The position numbers and the translations under genes were made by a program. A DNA stretch of 64,000 nucleotides from CAVVAY01 sp963746465 (GTDB lineage Bacteria; Actinomycetota; Actinomycetes; JACCUZ01): contig CAVVAY010000013.1 of NCBI GenBank assembly GCA_963746465.1, positions 62,001 through 126,000 on the forward strand. Reading direction: 5' to 3'. Under the pieces are notes generated by a model. The model worked only from the letters and a program-made list of their open reading frames with translations. It was not told the DNA's origin and made no database searches. Below, piece by piece: positions 26,047-34,109 of this stretch (within the stretch, counting starts at the first letter, position 1; each line of letters opens with the position of its first letter).

Positions 26047-26421
26047 TCAGTGGTGGCGGAAGCCGCCGAGGAAGCGGCGGAACACGCCGCCCTCCTGGGG
26101 CAGCGGCGCGGCGGGTGGCGGCGCCGTGGCCTTGCGGGTCGCGACCGGTTTGTCGTAGTCGGTGCGCAGGATCGCGTCGATCACCTGGGCGTCGTCGAAG
26201 TCCTCGGACCCCTCGATGACCGGAACGAAGCCGACCAGCATGCCGTCCCGCATCACCTGGGCCTCCAGGCCGAGGGTGCCGTCGCTGTCCCACACCGCGG
26301 TCCGGGCGCCGGGCACCTTGACCGCGATGCCGAACTGGTAGACGCCCGCCTTCTCCATCCGGGCATCGACCCCGCGCTCACGCAGGGCGTCCACGACCCG
26401 GCGGGCCCGCTGCTCGTCCAT
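26047..26421 (-). CDS. Conserved hypothetical protein
   Basis: 124 aa, soluble. It opens with RARRVVDALRERGVDARMEKAG, then alternating strands (YQFGIAVKVPGARTAVWDSD) and ends with a basic, Pro/Gly-rich tail. I do not recognise a named family with confidence. Its promoter overlaps the end of the upstream aldo/keto reductase gene: the TAG stop at 26433 is the first half of a TAGGCT hexamer 6 nt before this ATG, so a leaderless transcript is likely. Confidence 0.65.
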   Translation of the reverse strand: MDEQRARRVVDALRERGVDARMEKAGVYQFGIAVKVPGARTAVWDSDGTLGLEAQVMRDGMLVGFVPVIEGSEDFDDAQVIDAILRTDYDKPVATRKATAPPPAAPLPQEGGVFRRFLGGFRHH

Positions 26422-26430
26422 GACCCGAGC

Positions 26431-27468
26431 CTACGAGTCGCTCGAGCGGGACCACAGGTTGATGCCGGAGTCGACCGCGTGCCGGTCGATCTCGGCCAGC
26501 TCGTCGTCGCTGAAGCCGAGGCGGTCCAGCGCCGCGAGGTTGTCGTCGAGCTGGGCCACGCTGCTCGCACCGATCAGCACCGAGGTCACCCGGTCGTCGC
26601 GCAGCAGCCAGGCCAGCGCCATCTGTGCCAGCGACTGCCCGCGGGACTGCGCGATCTCGTTCAGCGCCCGGACGTGGGCCAGGCTCTCGTCGCTGAGCAG
26701 CGCCGGGTCCAGCGACTTGCCCTGCGCCGCCCGGGAGTCCTCCGGGATGCCCTCGAGGTAGCGGTCGGTGAGCATGCCCTGGGCGAGCGGGGAGAACGCG
26801 ATGCAGCCGATCCCCTCCTCGCCGAGCACGTCCAGCAGCCCGTCCTCGACCCAGCGGTTGAGCATCGAGTAGGACGGCTGGTGGATCAGCAGCGGTGTCC
26901 CCAGCTCACGCAGGATCTCCGCCGCCTCGCGGGTGCGCTCCGGTGAGTACGACGAGATGCCGGCGTACGTCGCCCGGCCGGACCGCACCGCCGTGTCGAG
27001 CGCGCCCATCGTCTCCTCCAGCGGCGTGTCCGCGTCGAGACGATGCGAGTAAAAGATGTCGACGTGGTCAAGGCTCATCCTGGCCAGCGACTGGTCCAGG
27101 CTGGCCAGCAGGTACTTGCGCGAGCCGCCGTCGCCGTAAGGACCGGGCCACATGTCGTAGCCGGCCTTGGTCGAGATGACCAGCTCGTCACGGTAGGGGC
27201 GCAGGTCCTCCCGGTACACCCGGCCGAAGTTCGTCTCGGCCGACCCGTAGGGCGGCCCGTAGTTGTTCGCCAGGTCGAAGTGGGTCACGCCGCGGTCGAA
27301 CGCCCGGCGCAGGATCGCCCGCTGCGTCTCCAGCGGCTTGTCGTCGCCGAAGTTGTGCCAGAGCCCGAGGGAGACCGGCGGCAGCACCAGGCCGCTGCGC
27401 CCGCAGCGTCGGTAGGGCAACGCGTCGTAGCGGTCGGACGCAGGCAGGTAGGCAGGCTCGGTGGTCAT
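26431..27468 (-). CDS. Aldo/keto reductase (YghZ / L-glyceraldehyde 3-phosphate reductase type)
   Basis: 345 aa TIM-barrel enzyme using NADPH. The AKR tetrad is visible: Asp in HFDLANNYGPP, Tyr in the same segment, Lys in VISTKAGYDMWPGPYGDGGSRKY and His in DIFYSHRLDADTP. The GPYGDGGSRKYLLASLDQSL insertion is characteristic of AKR14 (YghZ). The C-terminal QMALAWLLRD...LIGASSVAQLDDNL binds the cofactor. The ATG at 27468 was chosen because the MTTEP start precedes the conserved YDALPYRRCGRSGL. It likely detoxifies reactive aldehydes. Confidence 0.92.
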   Translation of the reverse strand: MTTEPAYLPASDRYDALPYRRCGRSGLVLPPVSLGLWHNFGDDKPLETQRAILRRAFDRGVTHFDLANNYGPPYGSAETNFGRVYREDLRPYRDELVISTKAGYDMWPGPYGDGGSRKYLLASLDQSLARMSLDHVDIFYSHRLDADTPLEETMGALDTAVRSGRATYAGISSYSPERTREAAEILRELGTPLLIHQPSYSMLNRWVEDGLLDVLGEEGIGCIAFSPLAQGMLTDRYLEGIPEDSRAAQGKSLDPALLSDESLAHVRALNEIAQSRGQSLAQMALAWLLRDDRVTSVLIGASSVAQLDDNLAALDRLGFSDDELAEIDRHAVDSGINLWSRSSDS

Positions 27469-27567
27469 CGCGCGAGTCTTCCACGACGCCATTTCGGGCG
27501 ATCCGGTCAGCGGGCGCCCGCGTCGTGCGGCAGAATGGACGGTCGCGCCGAAGGGGGTCCGCCACCA

Positions 27568-29799
27568 GTGAGCCAGGACGAGGTCATCCTCGAGCAGGAG
27601 TACGTCGACCGGCTGTACGCGCGCCTCGACGTCCTGCGGGCCCGCACCGCGGCCGAGCTGACGAACGTGCGCCGCAGCGGGCAGGCCAGCACCCACCAGA
27701 ACCGCTCCGAGCGGGACTCCTTCGCCAGCCTGCACGAGCAGCGGCTCGCCCAGCTCGAAGGCGTGGAGGACCGACTGGCGTTCGGCCGGGTCGACCTCCG
27801 TGACGGCGCCCGGCGCTACATCGGCCGGATCGGGCTCTCCGACGACGAGCAGACCCAGCTGCTGGTCGACTGGCGGGCGCCGGCGTCCCGGGAGTTCTAC
27901 CAGGCCACCGCGGCCTCCCCCGGTGACGTCGTACGACGGCGGCACCTCGCGACCCGGGGACGCAGCGTTATCGGCGTCGAGGACGAGGCGCTCGACCTCG
28001 ACTCGATGGACCAGTCGCAGCGCAGCTCGCTGACCGGCGAGGGCGCCCTGCTGGCTGCGGTCGGTGCGCACCGGACCGGCCGGATGGGCGACATCGTCGC
28101 GACCATCCAGTCCGAGCAGGACCAGGTGATCCGCAGCGACCTGGCCGGCCCGCTGGTCGTGCAGGGCGGCCCCGGCACCGGCAAGACCGCGGTGGCGCTG
28201 CACCGGGCGGCGTACCTGCTCTACACCCACCGCGACCGGCTCAGCCGCAGCGGCGTGCTGATCGTCGGGCCGAACCCGCTGTTCCTCCGCTACATCGAGC
28301 AGGTGCTGCCGTCGCTGGGCGAGACCGGGGTCGTGCTCTCCACGGCGGCCGAGCTCTATCCCGGGGTCGTCGGGGTGCACGAGCCGCTGGCCGACGTAGC
28401 CGCGCTCAAGGGCGACCTGCGGATGGCGGCGGTGCTCGCCCGGGCGGTCCGCGCCCGGCAGCGGGTGCCGGACGGGCCGCGGGTGCTGGCCGTGGGCAGC
28501 CAACGGCTGACCCTGACGCCGGCCGACGTGGCCAGCGCCCGGGCGCGGGCCCGGCGCAGCCGCAAGCCGCACAACTCGGCCCGCGAGTCGTTCCTCCGCG
28601 ACCTGCTGGACGTGCTGGCCGGGCGGCTGGCCGGCACGATCGGCACCACGCTGACCAACGACAACCGCGACGACCTGGTCGACGACCTGCGCGACTCCCC
28701 CGACGTGCGCCGCGAGCTGAACCTGGCGTGGATGCCGCTCACCCCGGAGCAGGTGCTCTCCGGGCTGTACGCCGAACCCGCCCGGCTCGACGCAGCCGCC
28801 GCCGAGGACCTGGACCGCCGCGAGCGAGGCCTGCTGCGCCGCCCCGCCGGTGCGCCCTGGACCGTGGCCGACGTCCCGCTGCTCGACGAGCTCGCCGAGC
28901 TGCTCGGCGAGGTCACGACCGGCGACCGGAGCGCGCAGGCGGCCGCCCGGCAGCGTGCCGAGGACATCGCGAACGCCGAGGCGGCGCTGCAGAACGTCGA
29001 CACCATGATCAGGCCGAGGGCCGAGCAGATCGCCGACCGGTTCGCTGAGAGCGGTCCGGTGCTGACCGTCGCCGAGCGCGCCCAGTCGGACCGCACCTGG
29101 GCCTTCGGGCACCTGGTGGTGGACGAGGCGCAGGAGCACTCGCCGATGATGTGGCGGCTGCTGATGCGGCGCTGCCCGACCCGGTCGATGACCCTGGTCG
29201 GCGACGTCGCCCAGGTCGGGTCGGCAGCCGGCGCCTCGTCCTGGGGCGAGGTGCTGGACCGCTACGTGCCGGGTCGCTGGCGGATGGCCGAGCTCACGGT
29301 GAACTACCGCACGCCGGCCCAGGTGATGCAGCTGGCCTCCGACATGCTGGCGGCCGCCGGCATCGAGGCGCCGACACCTGAGTCGGTCCGCGAGGGCGAC
29401 TGGAAGCCGGTGGCCCAGCAGGTGCGCCGCGACGACCCGAGCGCGATCGCCGACGCCGTGCGCGCCGAGCTGGAGGTGCTCGGCGAGGGACGGCTGGCGG
29501 TGGTGACCGTGCTCGGCGCCGAGGACGAACTGCGTGCCGCGCTCTCGGCGGCTCTTCCCGACGGGACGGTCGGTGAAGGCAGCGGCACGCTGGACCGGCC
29601 GGTATCGGTGCTGGCCGTGGTCGACGTCAAGGGCCTGGAGTTCGACTCGGTCGTGCTGGTCGAGCCGGGCGACATCCTGGCCGGTTCGGCCCGCGGCGCC
29701 AACGACCTGTACGTCGCGCTGACCCGCCCGACCCAGCGGCTGCGGGTCCTGCACTCCGACCCGCTGCCGCCCGGCCTCACCGACCTCGCCACGGTCTGA
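27568..29799 (+). CDS. helD: HelD/HelR-like RNA polymerase recycling ATPase
   Basis: 743 aa from a GTG with AAGGGGG about 10 nt upstream; an ATG at 27535 would add 11 residues. The N-terminal arm (about 1-75) is a charged antiparallel coiled coil, the part that inserts into RNA polymerase. Walker A is GGPGTGKT (200-207); the helicase domain 1A carries VVDEAQEHSP and LVGDVAQVGS; domain 2A ends in VVDVKGLEFDSVVLVEP and NDLYVALTRPTQRL. Between them lies a long insertion typical of HelD. Actinobacterial class II HelD proteins remove stalled polymerase and some confer rifampicin tolerance (HelR). Function here is by homology. Confidence 0.88.
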   Translation: MSQDEVILEQEYVDRLYARLDVLRARTAAELTNVRRSGQASTHQNRSERDSFASLHEQRLAQLEGVEDRLAFGRVDLRDGARRYIGRIGLSDDEQTQLLVDWRAPASREFYQATAASPGDVVRRRHLATRGRSVIGVEDEALDLDSMDQSQRSSLTGEGALLAAVGAHRTGRMGDIVATIQSEQDQVIRSDLAGPLVVQGGPGTGKTAVALHRAAYLLYTHRDRLSRSGVLIVGPNPLFLRYIEQVLPSLGETGVVLSTAAELYPGVVGVHEPLADVAALKGDLRMAAVLARAVRARQRVPDGPRVLAVGSQRLTLTPADVASARARARRSRKPHNSARESFLRDLLDVLAGRLAGTIGTTLTNDNRDDLVDDLRDSPDVRRELNLAWMPLTPEQVLSGLYAEPARLDAAAAEDLDRRERGLLRRPAGAPWTVADVPLLDELAELLGEVTTGDRSAQAAARQRAEDIANAEAALQNVDTMIRPRAEQIADRFAESGPVLTVAERAQSDRTWAFGHLVVDEAQEHSPMMWRLLMRRCPTRSMTLVGDVAQVGSAAGASSWGEVLDRYVPGRWRMAELTVNYRTPAQVMQLASDMLAAAGIEAPTPESVREGDWKPVAQQVRRDDPSAIADAVRAELEVLGEGRLAVVTVLGAEDELRAALSAALPDGTVGEGSGTLDRPVSVLAVVDVKGLEFDSVVLVEPGDILAGSARGANDLYVALTRPTQRLRVLHSDPLPPGLTDLATV

Positions 29800-29808
29800 G
29801 CAGCCGCC

Positions 29809-31038
29809 TCACACGTCGGTGAGCGGTACCTCCGGGTCGCCCAACCGGTCGACGTCGACCGCGCGGCCGGACAGCACCAGAGCCTCGACGGCCTCGGTCA
29901 TCTCCCAGGTGTTGACGCTCATGCCGGCGAGCACAGCCCCATTGTTCAGCCAGAACGTCATGAACGCGTCGGCCTTCCGGTCGCCGCGGAACACGACCCG
30001 GTCATAGCCGTCCGGATCGGCGTACCCGGAGTACTCCATGCCCAGGTCGTACTGGTCGCTGAAGAAGTACGGCAGCCGGTCGTACTCGACGTCCTGGCCG
30101 AGCATCGACTTGCCGGCGACCACACCCTGCCGCCGGGCGTTGGCCCAGTGCTCGACCCGGACGTGCCGGCGCAGCACCGGATGGTAGGCGTCGGCGACGT
30201 CGCCCGCGGCGTAGATGTCGGGGTCCGACGTGCGCAGGTGCGCGTCGACGGTGATGCCGTTGCCGACGTCGAGCCCGGCCGCGCGCGCCAGCGTGTCCTG
30301 CGGCTGGATCCCCACGCCGACGAGGACGAGGTCGGCCGCGACCTCGGTGCCGTCGCCCAGCCGTACGCCGGTCACCGAGCCGCCGTCGCCGACCAGCTCG
30401 GCCACCTCGACGCCGCACCGCAGATCGACCCCGTGGCCGCGGTGCAGCTCGGCGAACACGGTCGCGACGTCCCGCCCGAGCACCCGGAGCAGGGGCAGCT
30501 CCGCGTACTCCAGCACCGTGACCTCGAGGCCCGCGTTCCGGGCTGCCGCCGCGGTCTCGAGCCCGATCCAGCCGGCCCCGATGATGGCGACCCGGCCGGC
30601 ACCGGAGGCGAAGGCGGCCTTGATGCCTTCGCTGTCGTCGAGGCGACGCAGGTAGTGGACGCCGTCGAGGTCCGCGCCGGGGACGGTCAGCCGGCGCGGC
30701 ACCGAACCGGTCGTGAGCAGCAGGGCGTCGTAGCCGAGGCGCTCGCCACCCGCGAGGACCACCTGGTGGCCGGCCCGGTCGATCTCGGTGACCTCGGTGC
30801 CCAGGCGCAGGTCGACATCGTGCTCGGCGTACCAGCCCTGCGGATGGACGAAGACCTTCTCGCGCTCGGACTTGCCCTGCAGGTACTCCTTGGACAGCGG
30901 CGGCCGCTCGTAGGGGCGGACCCCCTCGTCGCCGACCAGCGTGACCCGGCCGTCGAACCTCTCGTCGCGCAGCGACTGAGCCGCCTTGGCGCCGGCCAGG
31001 CTGGCGCCGACGATCACGAACCCACGGTCGCCGCTCAT
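29809..31038 (-). CDS. FAD-dependent NAD(P)H oxidoreductase (ferredoxin reductase-like)
   Basis: 409 aa. Two Rossmann segments: FAD-binding FVIVGASLAGAKAAQSLRD (about 7-25) and NAD-binding VAIIGAGWIGLETAAAARN (about 150-168), plus the late FAD motif DIYAAGDVAD. The RPPLSKEYLQG motif and a C-terminal NAD_binding-3-like domain are as in rhodocoxin or putidaredoxin reductases. It overlaps folE by 4 bp (ATGA), an unusual pairing. A role in supplying electrons to an iron-sulfur protein or in redox stress is plausible given the cysteine-rich regulator divergent to the operon. Confidence 0.9.
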   Translation of the reverse strand: MSGDRGFVIVGASLAGAKAAQSLRDERFDGRVTLVGDEGVRPYERPPLSKEYLQGKSEREKVFVHPQGWYAEHDVDLRLGTEVTEIDRAGHQVVLAGGERLGYDALLLTTGSVPRRLTVPGADLDGVHYLRRLDDSEGIKAAFASGAGRVAIIGAGWIGLETAAAARNAGLEVTVLEYAELPLLRVLGRDVATVFAELHRGHGVDLRCGVEVAELVGDGGSVTGVRLGDGTEVAADLVLVGVGIQPQDTLARAAGLDVGNGITVDAHLRTSDPDIYAAGDVADAYHPVLRRHVRVEHWANARRQGVVAGKSMLGQDVEYDRLPYFFSDQYDLGMEYSGYADPDGYDRVVFRGDRKADAFMTFWLNNGAVLAGMSVNTWEMTEAVEALVLSGRAVDVDRLGDPEVPLTDV

Positions 31039-31664
31039 GACGCCGCCTGCTCGGCGTTGCCACTTCCGTGACGGAAGGCAAGGGCGAAGAACTCGGCCCG
31101 TGCGGCGGCATCCTGGCGCAGCACGCCGTGCAGCGCGGAGGTCACCGTGGTCGAGCCGGCCGCCTGCACACCGCGCACCGTCATGCACAGGTGCTCGGCC
31201 TCCATCACGACGCCGACACCACGTGGTGAGAGGTGGCTGTGCAGCCAGTCGGCCACCTGCTGGGTCAGCCGCTCCTGGACCTGCGGCCGGCGGGCGAAGT
31301 GCTCGACCACCCGGGCCAGCTTCGACAGGCCGAGGATGCGCTCGCCCGGCAGGTAGCCCACGTGCGCTATGCCCACGAAGGGCAGCAGGTGGTGCTCGCA
31401 GACCGACAGGACCGGCAGCGAGCGGGCGATGACCAGCTCGTCGTACCCCTCGTCGTTGGGAAACGTGGTCAGGTCGAACGGGCGCGGCCGGAACATCTCG
31501 GCGTACGCCCGGGCCATCCGGCCCGGTGTCCCCCGAAGGCCCTCCTCGCCGAGCCCCACGCCCAGCGCGGACAGGAAGTCGCCGGCGGCGACCTCGGCGG
31601 CGGCCAGGTCGACCTCGCCCGGCTCGGAACCCACGCGGAGCGGGACCAGGACACCTGCGGACAT
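31035..31664 (-). CDS. folE: GTP cyclohydrolase I
   Basis: 209 aa with a full FolE domain. The zinc ligands and active site are in SVCEHHLLPFVG (Cys and His) and AEHLCMTVRGV (second Cys), with GLSKLARVVEHFARRPQVQERLTQQ the conserved central helix. It converts GTP to 7,8-dihydroneopterin triphosphate, the first step of folate and pterin synthesis. A GGAGG lies 6 nt before the ATG. Folate-operon folE genes normally sit with folP/folB/folK; this one is paired with a flavoprotein and a divergent regulator, so it may be a stress-induced second copy. Confidence 0.93.
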   Translation of the reverse strand: MSAGVLVPLRVGSEPGEVDLAAAEVAAGDFLSALGVGLGEEGLRGTPGRMARAYAEMFRPRPFDLTTFPNDEGYDELVIARSLPVLSVCEHHLLPFVGIAHVGYLPGERILGLSKLARVVEHFARRPQVQERLTQQVADWLHSHLSPRGVGVVMEAEHLCMTVRGVQAAGSTTVTSALHGVLRQDAAARAEFFALAFRHGSGNAEQAAS

Positions 31665-31690
31665 CTGTTGCCTCCACGTCTAAGGGACAG

Positions 31691-31727
31691 TAATGTTGAC
31701 GTTAGAGCGTCCGACGGCATCGGTCAA
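31691..31727 (-). promoter_or_regulatory. folE promoter with palindromic operator over the -10
   Basis: On the minus strand TTGACC (plus 31722-31727) and TAACGT (plus 31699-31704) are separated by exactly 17 bp, a near-ideal sigma-70-type promoter for folE. The -10 lies inside the imperfect palindrome TAATGTTGACGTTA (31691-31704, 10 of 14 positions symmetric). A repressor bound there would block folE. The divergently encoded regulator at 31752 is the obvious candidate. Confidence 0.6.
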
Positions 31728-31751
31728 TGGCGCGTTCCTGGGGAGGCAGCG

Positions 31752-32450
31752 ATGGCAGACGACTTCGCGGAGCAGGTCGCGGGGGTGGCCGCGCTCGCCG
31801 AGCCGGTACGCCGGGACCTCTACCGGTTCGTGGTCTCCCAGCCCGAGGCGGTCAGCCGTGACCAGGCCGGTGCGGGCGTCGGCGTCCCCCGGCACACGGC
31901 GAAGTTCCACCTCGACCGGCTGGTCGACGAGGGTCTGCTGGACACCGAGTTCCGCCGGCTGACCGGGCGTCAGGGCCCCGGTGCCGGGCGGCCCACCAAG
32001 CTGTACCGGCGGTCCGGCCGCGAGGTCTCGGTCACCGTCCCGGAACGCCGCTACGACCTGGCCGGCCAGCTGATGGCCAGCGCGATCGAGGAGTCGGCGC
32101 GCGACGGCGTGCCGGTCCGGCAGTCGCTGCACCGGGTGGCCGCCGCGCTCGGCGCCCGGCTCGGCGCGGAGGCGCGCACGTCCTCCGGTCGCCGGCCCAG
32201 CCGCGAGACCCTGGTCGAGGCCGCCTGCTCCGTGCTGGAGCGGCACGGGTACGAGCCGCGGCGCGAAGACCGCCGGGTGACACTGGCCAACTGCCCGTTC
32301 CACGCGCTGGCGACCGAGCACACCGAGCTGGTCTGCGAGATGAACCTCGCCCTGGTCACCGCGGTCGCCGAGCACAGCTCCGACGAGCGGCTGGCCGCCC
32401 GCCTCGAGCCGGCCGACGGCCGGTGCTGCGTGGTGCTCGACGCCAGCTGA
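31752..32450 (+). CDS. SufR/ArsR-like winged-helix regulator with cysteine cluster
   Basis: 232 aa, start fixed by GGGAGG upstream. The N-terminal winged helix is PRHTAKFHLDRLVDEGLLDTEF followed by a Gly/Pro-rich wing (RQGPGAGRPTKLY). The C-terminal half carries Cys159, Cys181 (NCPFH), Cys195 (LVCEMN), Cys225 and Cys226 (GRCCV). This spacing is like the iron-sulfur-binding SufR family and its NO/redox-sensing relatives, so a metal or FeS cofactor is likely though unproven. It is divergent from folE-flavoreductase, with a palindrome between, and probably represses that operon until the cluster is damaged. Confidence 0.8.
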   Translation: MADDFAEQVAGVAALAEPVRRDLYRFVVSQPEAVSRDQAGAGVGVPRHTAKFHLDRLVDEGLLDTEFRRLTGRQGPGAGRPTKLYRRSGREVSVTVPERRYDLAGQLMASAIEESARDGVPVRQSLHRVAAALGARLGAEARTSSGRRPSRETLVEAACSVLERHGYEPRREDRRVTLANCPFHALATEHTELVCEMNLALVTAVAEHSSDERLAARLEPADGRCCVVLDAS

Positions 32451-32457
32451 GCCGCGG

Positions 32458-33654
32458 CTACCCGGACGGGCGCTTGATCCGGTCCCGTGCCGTCTGCACC
32501 GGCCGGCTCAGCACCGGCCCCAGGGGCGAGTCCGGTGTCGGCCAGCTGCGCCGCAGCTCGGCGCGGGCCTCGCCGTCCACGTCGCGCAGCAGCTGGTCGA
32601 TCTGCGAGGTGAGCTGGCCGTGCAGCTGCCACTCGTCGCGGGCCAGCCGGTCCCCCTGGCGCAGCAGCCCCGCCATCCGGTGCCGGTCCGCCCAGGCCGC
32701 CGCGAGCGCCTCGCGCAGCCGCTGGTCGTCGGGCCCGGGGCCGACCACCTCCGAGCCCACCAGCACACCGTAGGACTCGACCGCGTCGGCCACGTCGGCC
32801 AGCACGTCCGAGAGCGCCTCGCGGACGTCGGGGCCGTAGACGGTCTCCTCGCCTTGCCCGTGCACCAGGTCGGCCAGCACCCGGCAGACGCCGCGCAGCG
32901 ACACCGCCACTCGCTCCATCGCGTCCAGTCCGGAGCGCAGGCTGCGCCCGGCGTGCGGTCGGCTGATCGCCCTCGGGTTGTAGCGCAGGCTGGACTCCGC
33001 GGTGCTGAGCGCCCGGTCCGCCCGCAGGATGTCGCGACCGAGCCCGCGGGCCGCCTCGAGCCACTCGTCGGCCTGCTCCTCGGTGTACTCCTCGCGGACC
33101 TCCGCAGCGACCTGCCGCATCACCTCGGCCTCTGACCGGGCCAGACCCTGCACGGCGTCACTGGCCGGCCGCACGTACAGCGGCGGCGCGACCACCGCAC
33201 CGACGAGCACGCCGACCACGGCCCCGATCACGGTCTCGGCGATCCGACCCTCGACCACGGTGTCCGCGCCACCGACGGCAAGGATCAGCATCGCGCTGAT
33301 CGGCACCTCCGCGATGTCGTCGCCGAGGCGGAACAGCCGTCCGACCACCAGGGAAACCGCGATGGCCAGGCCCAGGCTCCACCAGGTCAGCGGCACGACC
33401 GTCGACAGCGCCGCGGCGAACAGCACCCCGAGGACCACGGCCGCCACCCGCCGCAGCCCGCGACGCACCGTGTCGTACAGCGTCAGCTGCACGACCAGCA
33501 GGGCAGTCAGTGGCGCGAGGACCGGCCGCGGGTTGTCCGACAGCGGCAGCGCCACGAGGTACGCCGCGACGGCCGCGACCGTGGACTTGATGGTCCGGAC
33601 GCCGCGCAGCCGGACCCGGCCGCGTCGAGCCACCAGGAGCGAGGGCCACTGCAC
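32458..33654 (-). CDS. FUSC-family (aromatic acid exporter-like) membrane protein
   Basis: 398 aa. Six hydrophobic helices fill about residues 22-165 (the VLAPLTALLVVQLTLYDTVRRG region is the FUSC/ArAE core), then a long helical cytoplasmic domain of about 230 residues rich in Arg, Asp and Leu. Half-size FUSC proteins such as this likely dimerise. The family exports aromatic acids or lipids in other bacteria; the substrate here is not known. The regulator gene at 31752-32450 converges on its 3' end. Confidence 0.85.
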   Translation of the reverse strand: MQWPSLLVARRGRVRLRGVRTIKSTVAAVAAYLVALPLSDNPRPVLAPLTALLVVQLTLYDTVRRGLRRVAAVVLGVLFAAALSTVVPLTWWSLGLAIAVSLVVGRLFRLGDDIAEVPISAMLILAVGGADTVVEGRIAETVIGAVVGVLVGAVVAPPLYVRPASDAVQGLARSEAEVMRQVAAEVREEYTEEQADEWLEAARGLGRDILRADRALSTAESSLRYNPRAISRPHAGRSLRSGLDAMERVAVSLRGVCRVLADLVHGQGEETVYGPDVREALSDVLADVADAVESYGVLVGSEVVGPGPDDQRLREALAAAWADRHRMAGLLRQGDRLARDEWQLHGQLTSQIDQLLRDVDGEARAELRRSWPTPDSPLGPVLSRPVQTARDRIKRPSG

Positions 33655-33673
33655 GGCCCTACTGTGCCAGCCG

Positions 33674-34057
33674 CTACCAGTCGAGGCCCTGCGCCGCGAG
33701 TGCCGCCTCGGTCTCGAGTCGCTCGACCGGCCGCAGGGGTGCCTCGCCGGTCACCGGGACGTCGAGGGTGCGCGCCGCCGAGAGCAGCACCCAGTCGTAC
33801 GCCAGGGCCGCCGCCGTCAGCCGGGCCATCTTGGCCGGCTGGTCCTGGGTCTGCACCCGCTCCAGCTCGGCGGCGAGCCGGCGCAGGTCGGCAGCGAGCT
33901 GCTCGACGCTGACGTTGTCGGCCTGCGGCGGTGCCGGGTGCACCCGGGCCCAGAGCCGGGCGATGCGACGGGCGAGCCAGCCGAGATGACCGAGCATCGC
34001 GGCGGCGACCAGGACCAGCACCGTCAATCCGGACACCAGCCAGGCCATGTCGCCCAC
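33674..34057 (-). CDS. Small membrane-anchored hypothetical protein
   Basis: 127 aa. One N-terminal transmembrane helix (about 5-24, WLVSGLTVLVLVAAAMLGHL) is followed by an Arg-rich juxtamembrane stretch and a helical cytoplasmic domain (VEQLAADLRRLAAELERV). No named family recognised. The upstream TesB gene ends 52 bp away and the FUSC gene begins 19 bp downstream, so it may be co-transcribed with either. Confidence 0.6.
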   Translation of the reverse strand: MGDMAWLVSGLTVLVLVAAAMLGHLGWLARRIARLWARVHPAPPQADNVSVEQLAADLRRLAAELERVQTQDQPAKMARLTAAALAYDWVLLSAARTLDVPVTGEAPLRPVERLETEAALAAQGLDW

Positions 34058-34109
34058 CTCCGATGCGCCCAGTGTGCGCCAGGTCCGGGCCGTTCGCCAG
34101 GTGTCTCGC

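Noticed and set aside
26431..29754. Very long minus-strand open frame opposite helD
   Set aside because: Only its last 345 codons (the aldo/keto reductase) are protein-like. The remainder mirrors helD codons and is rich in Arg, His and Gln, as expected of an antisense shadow.
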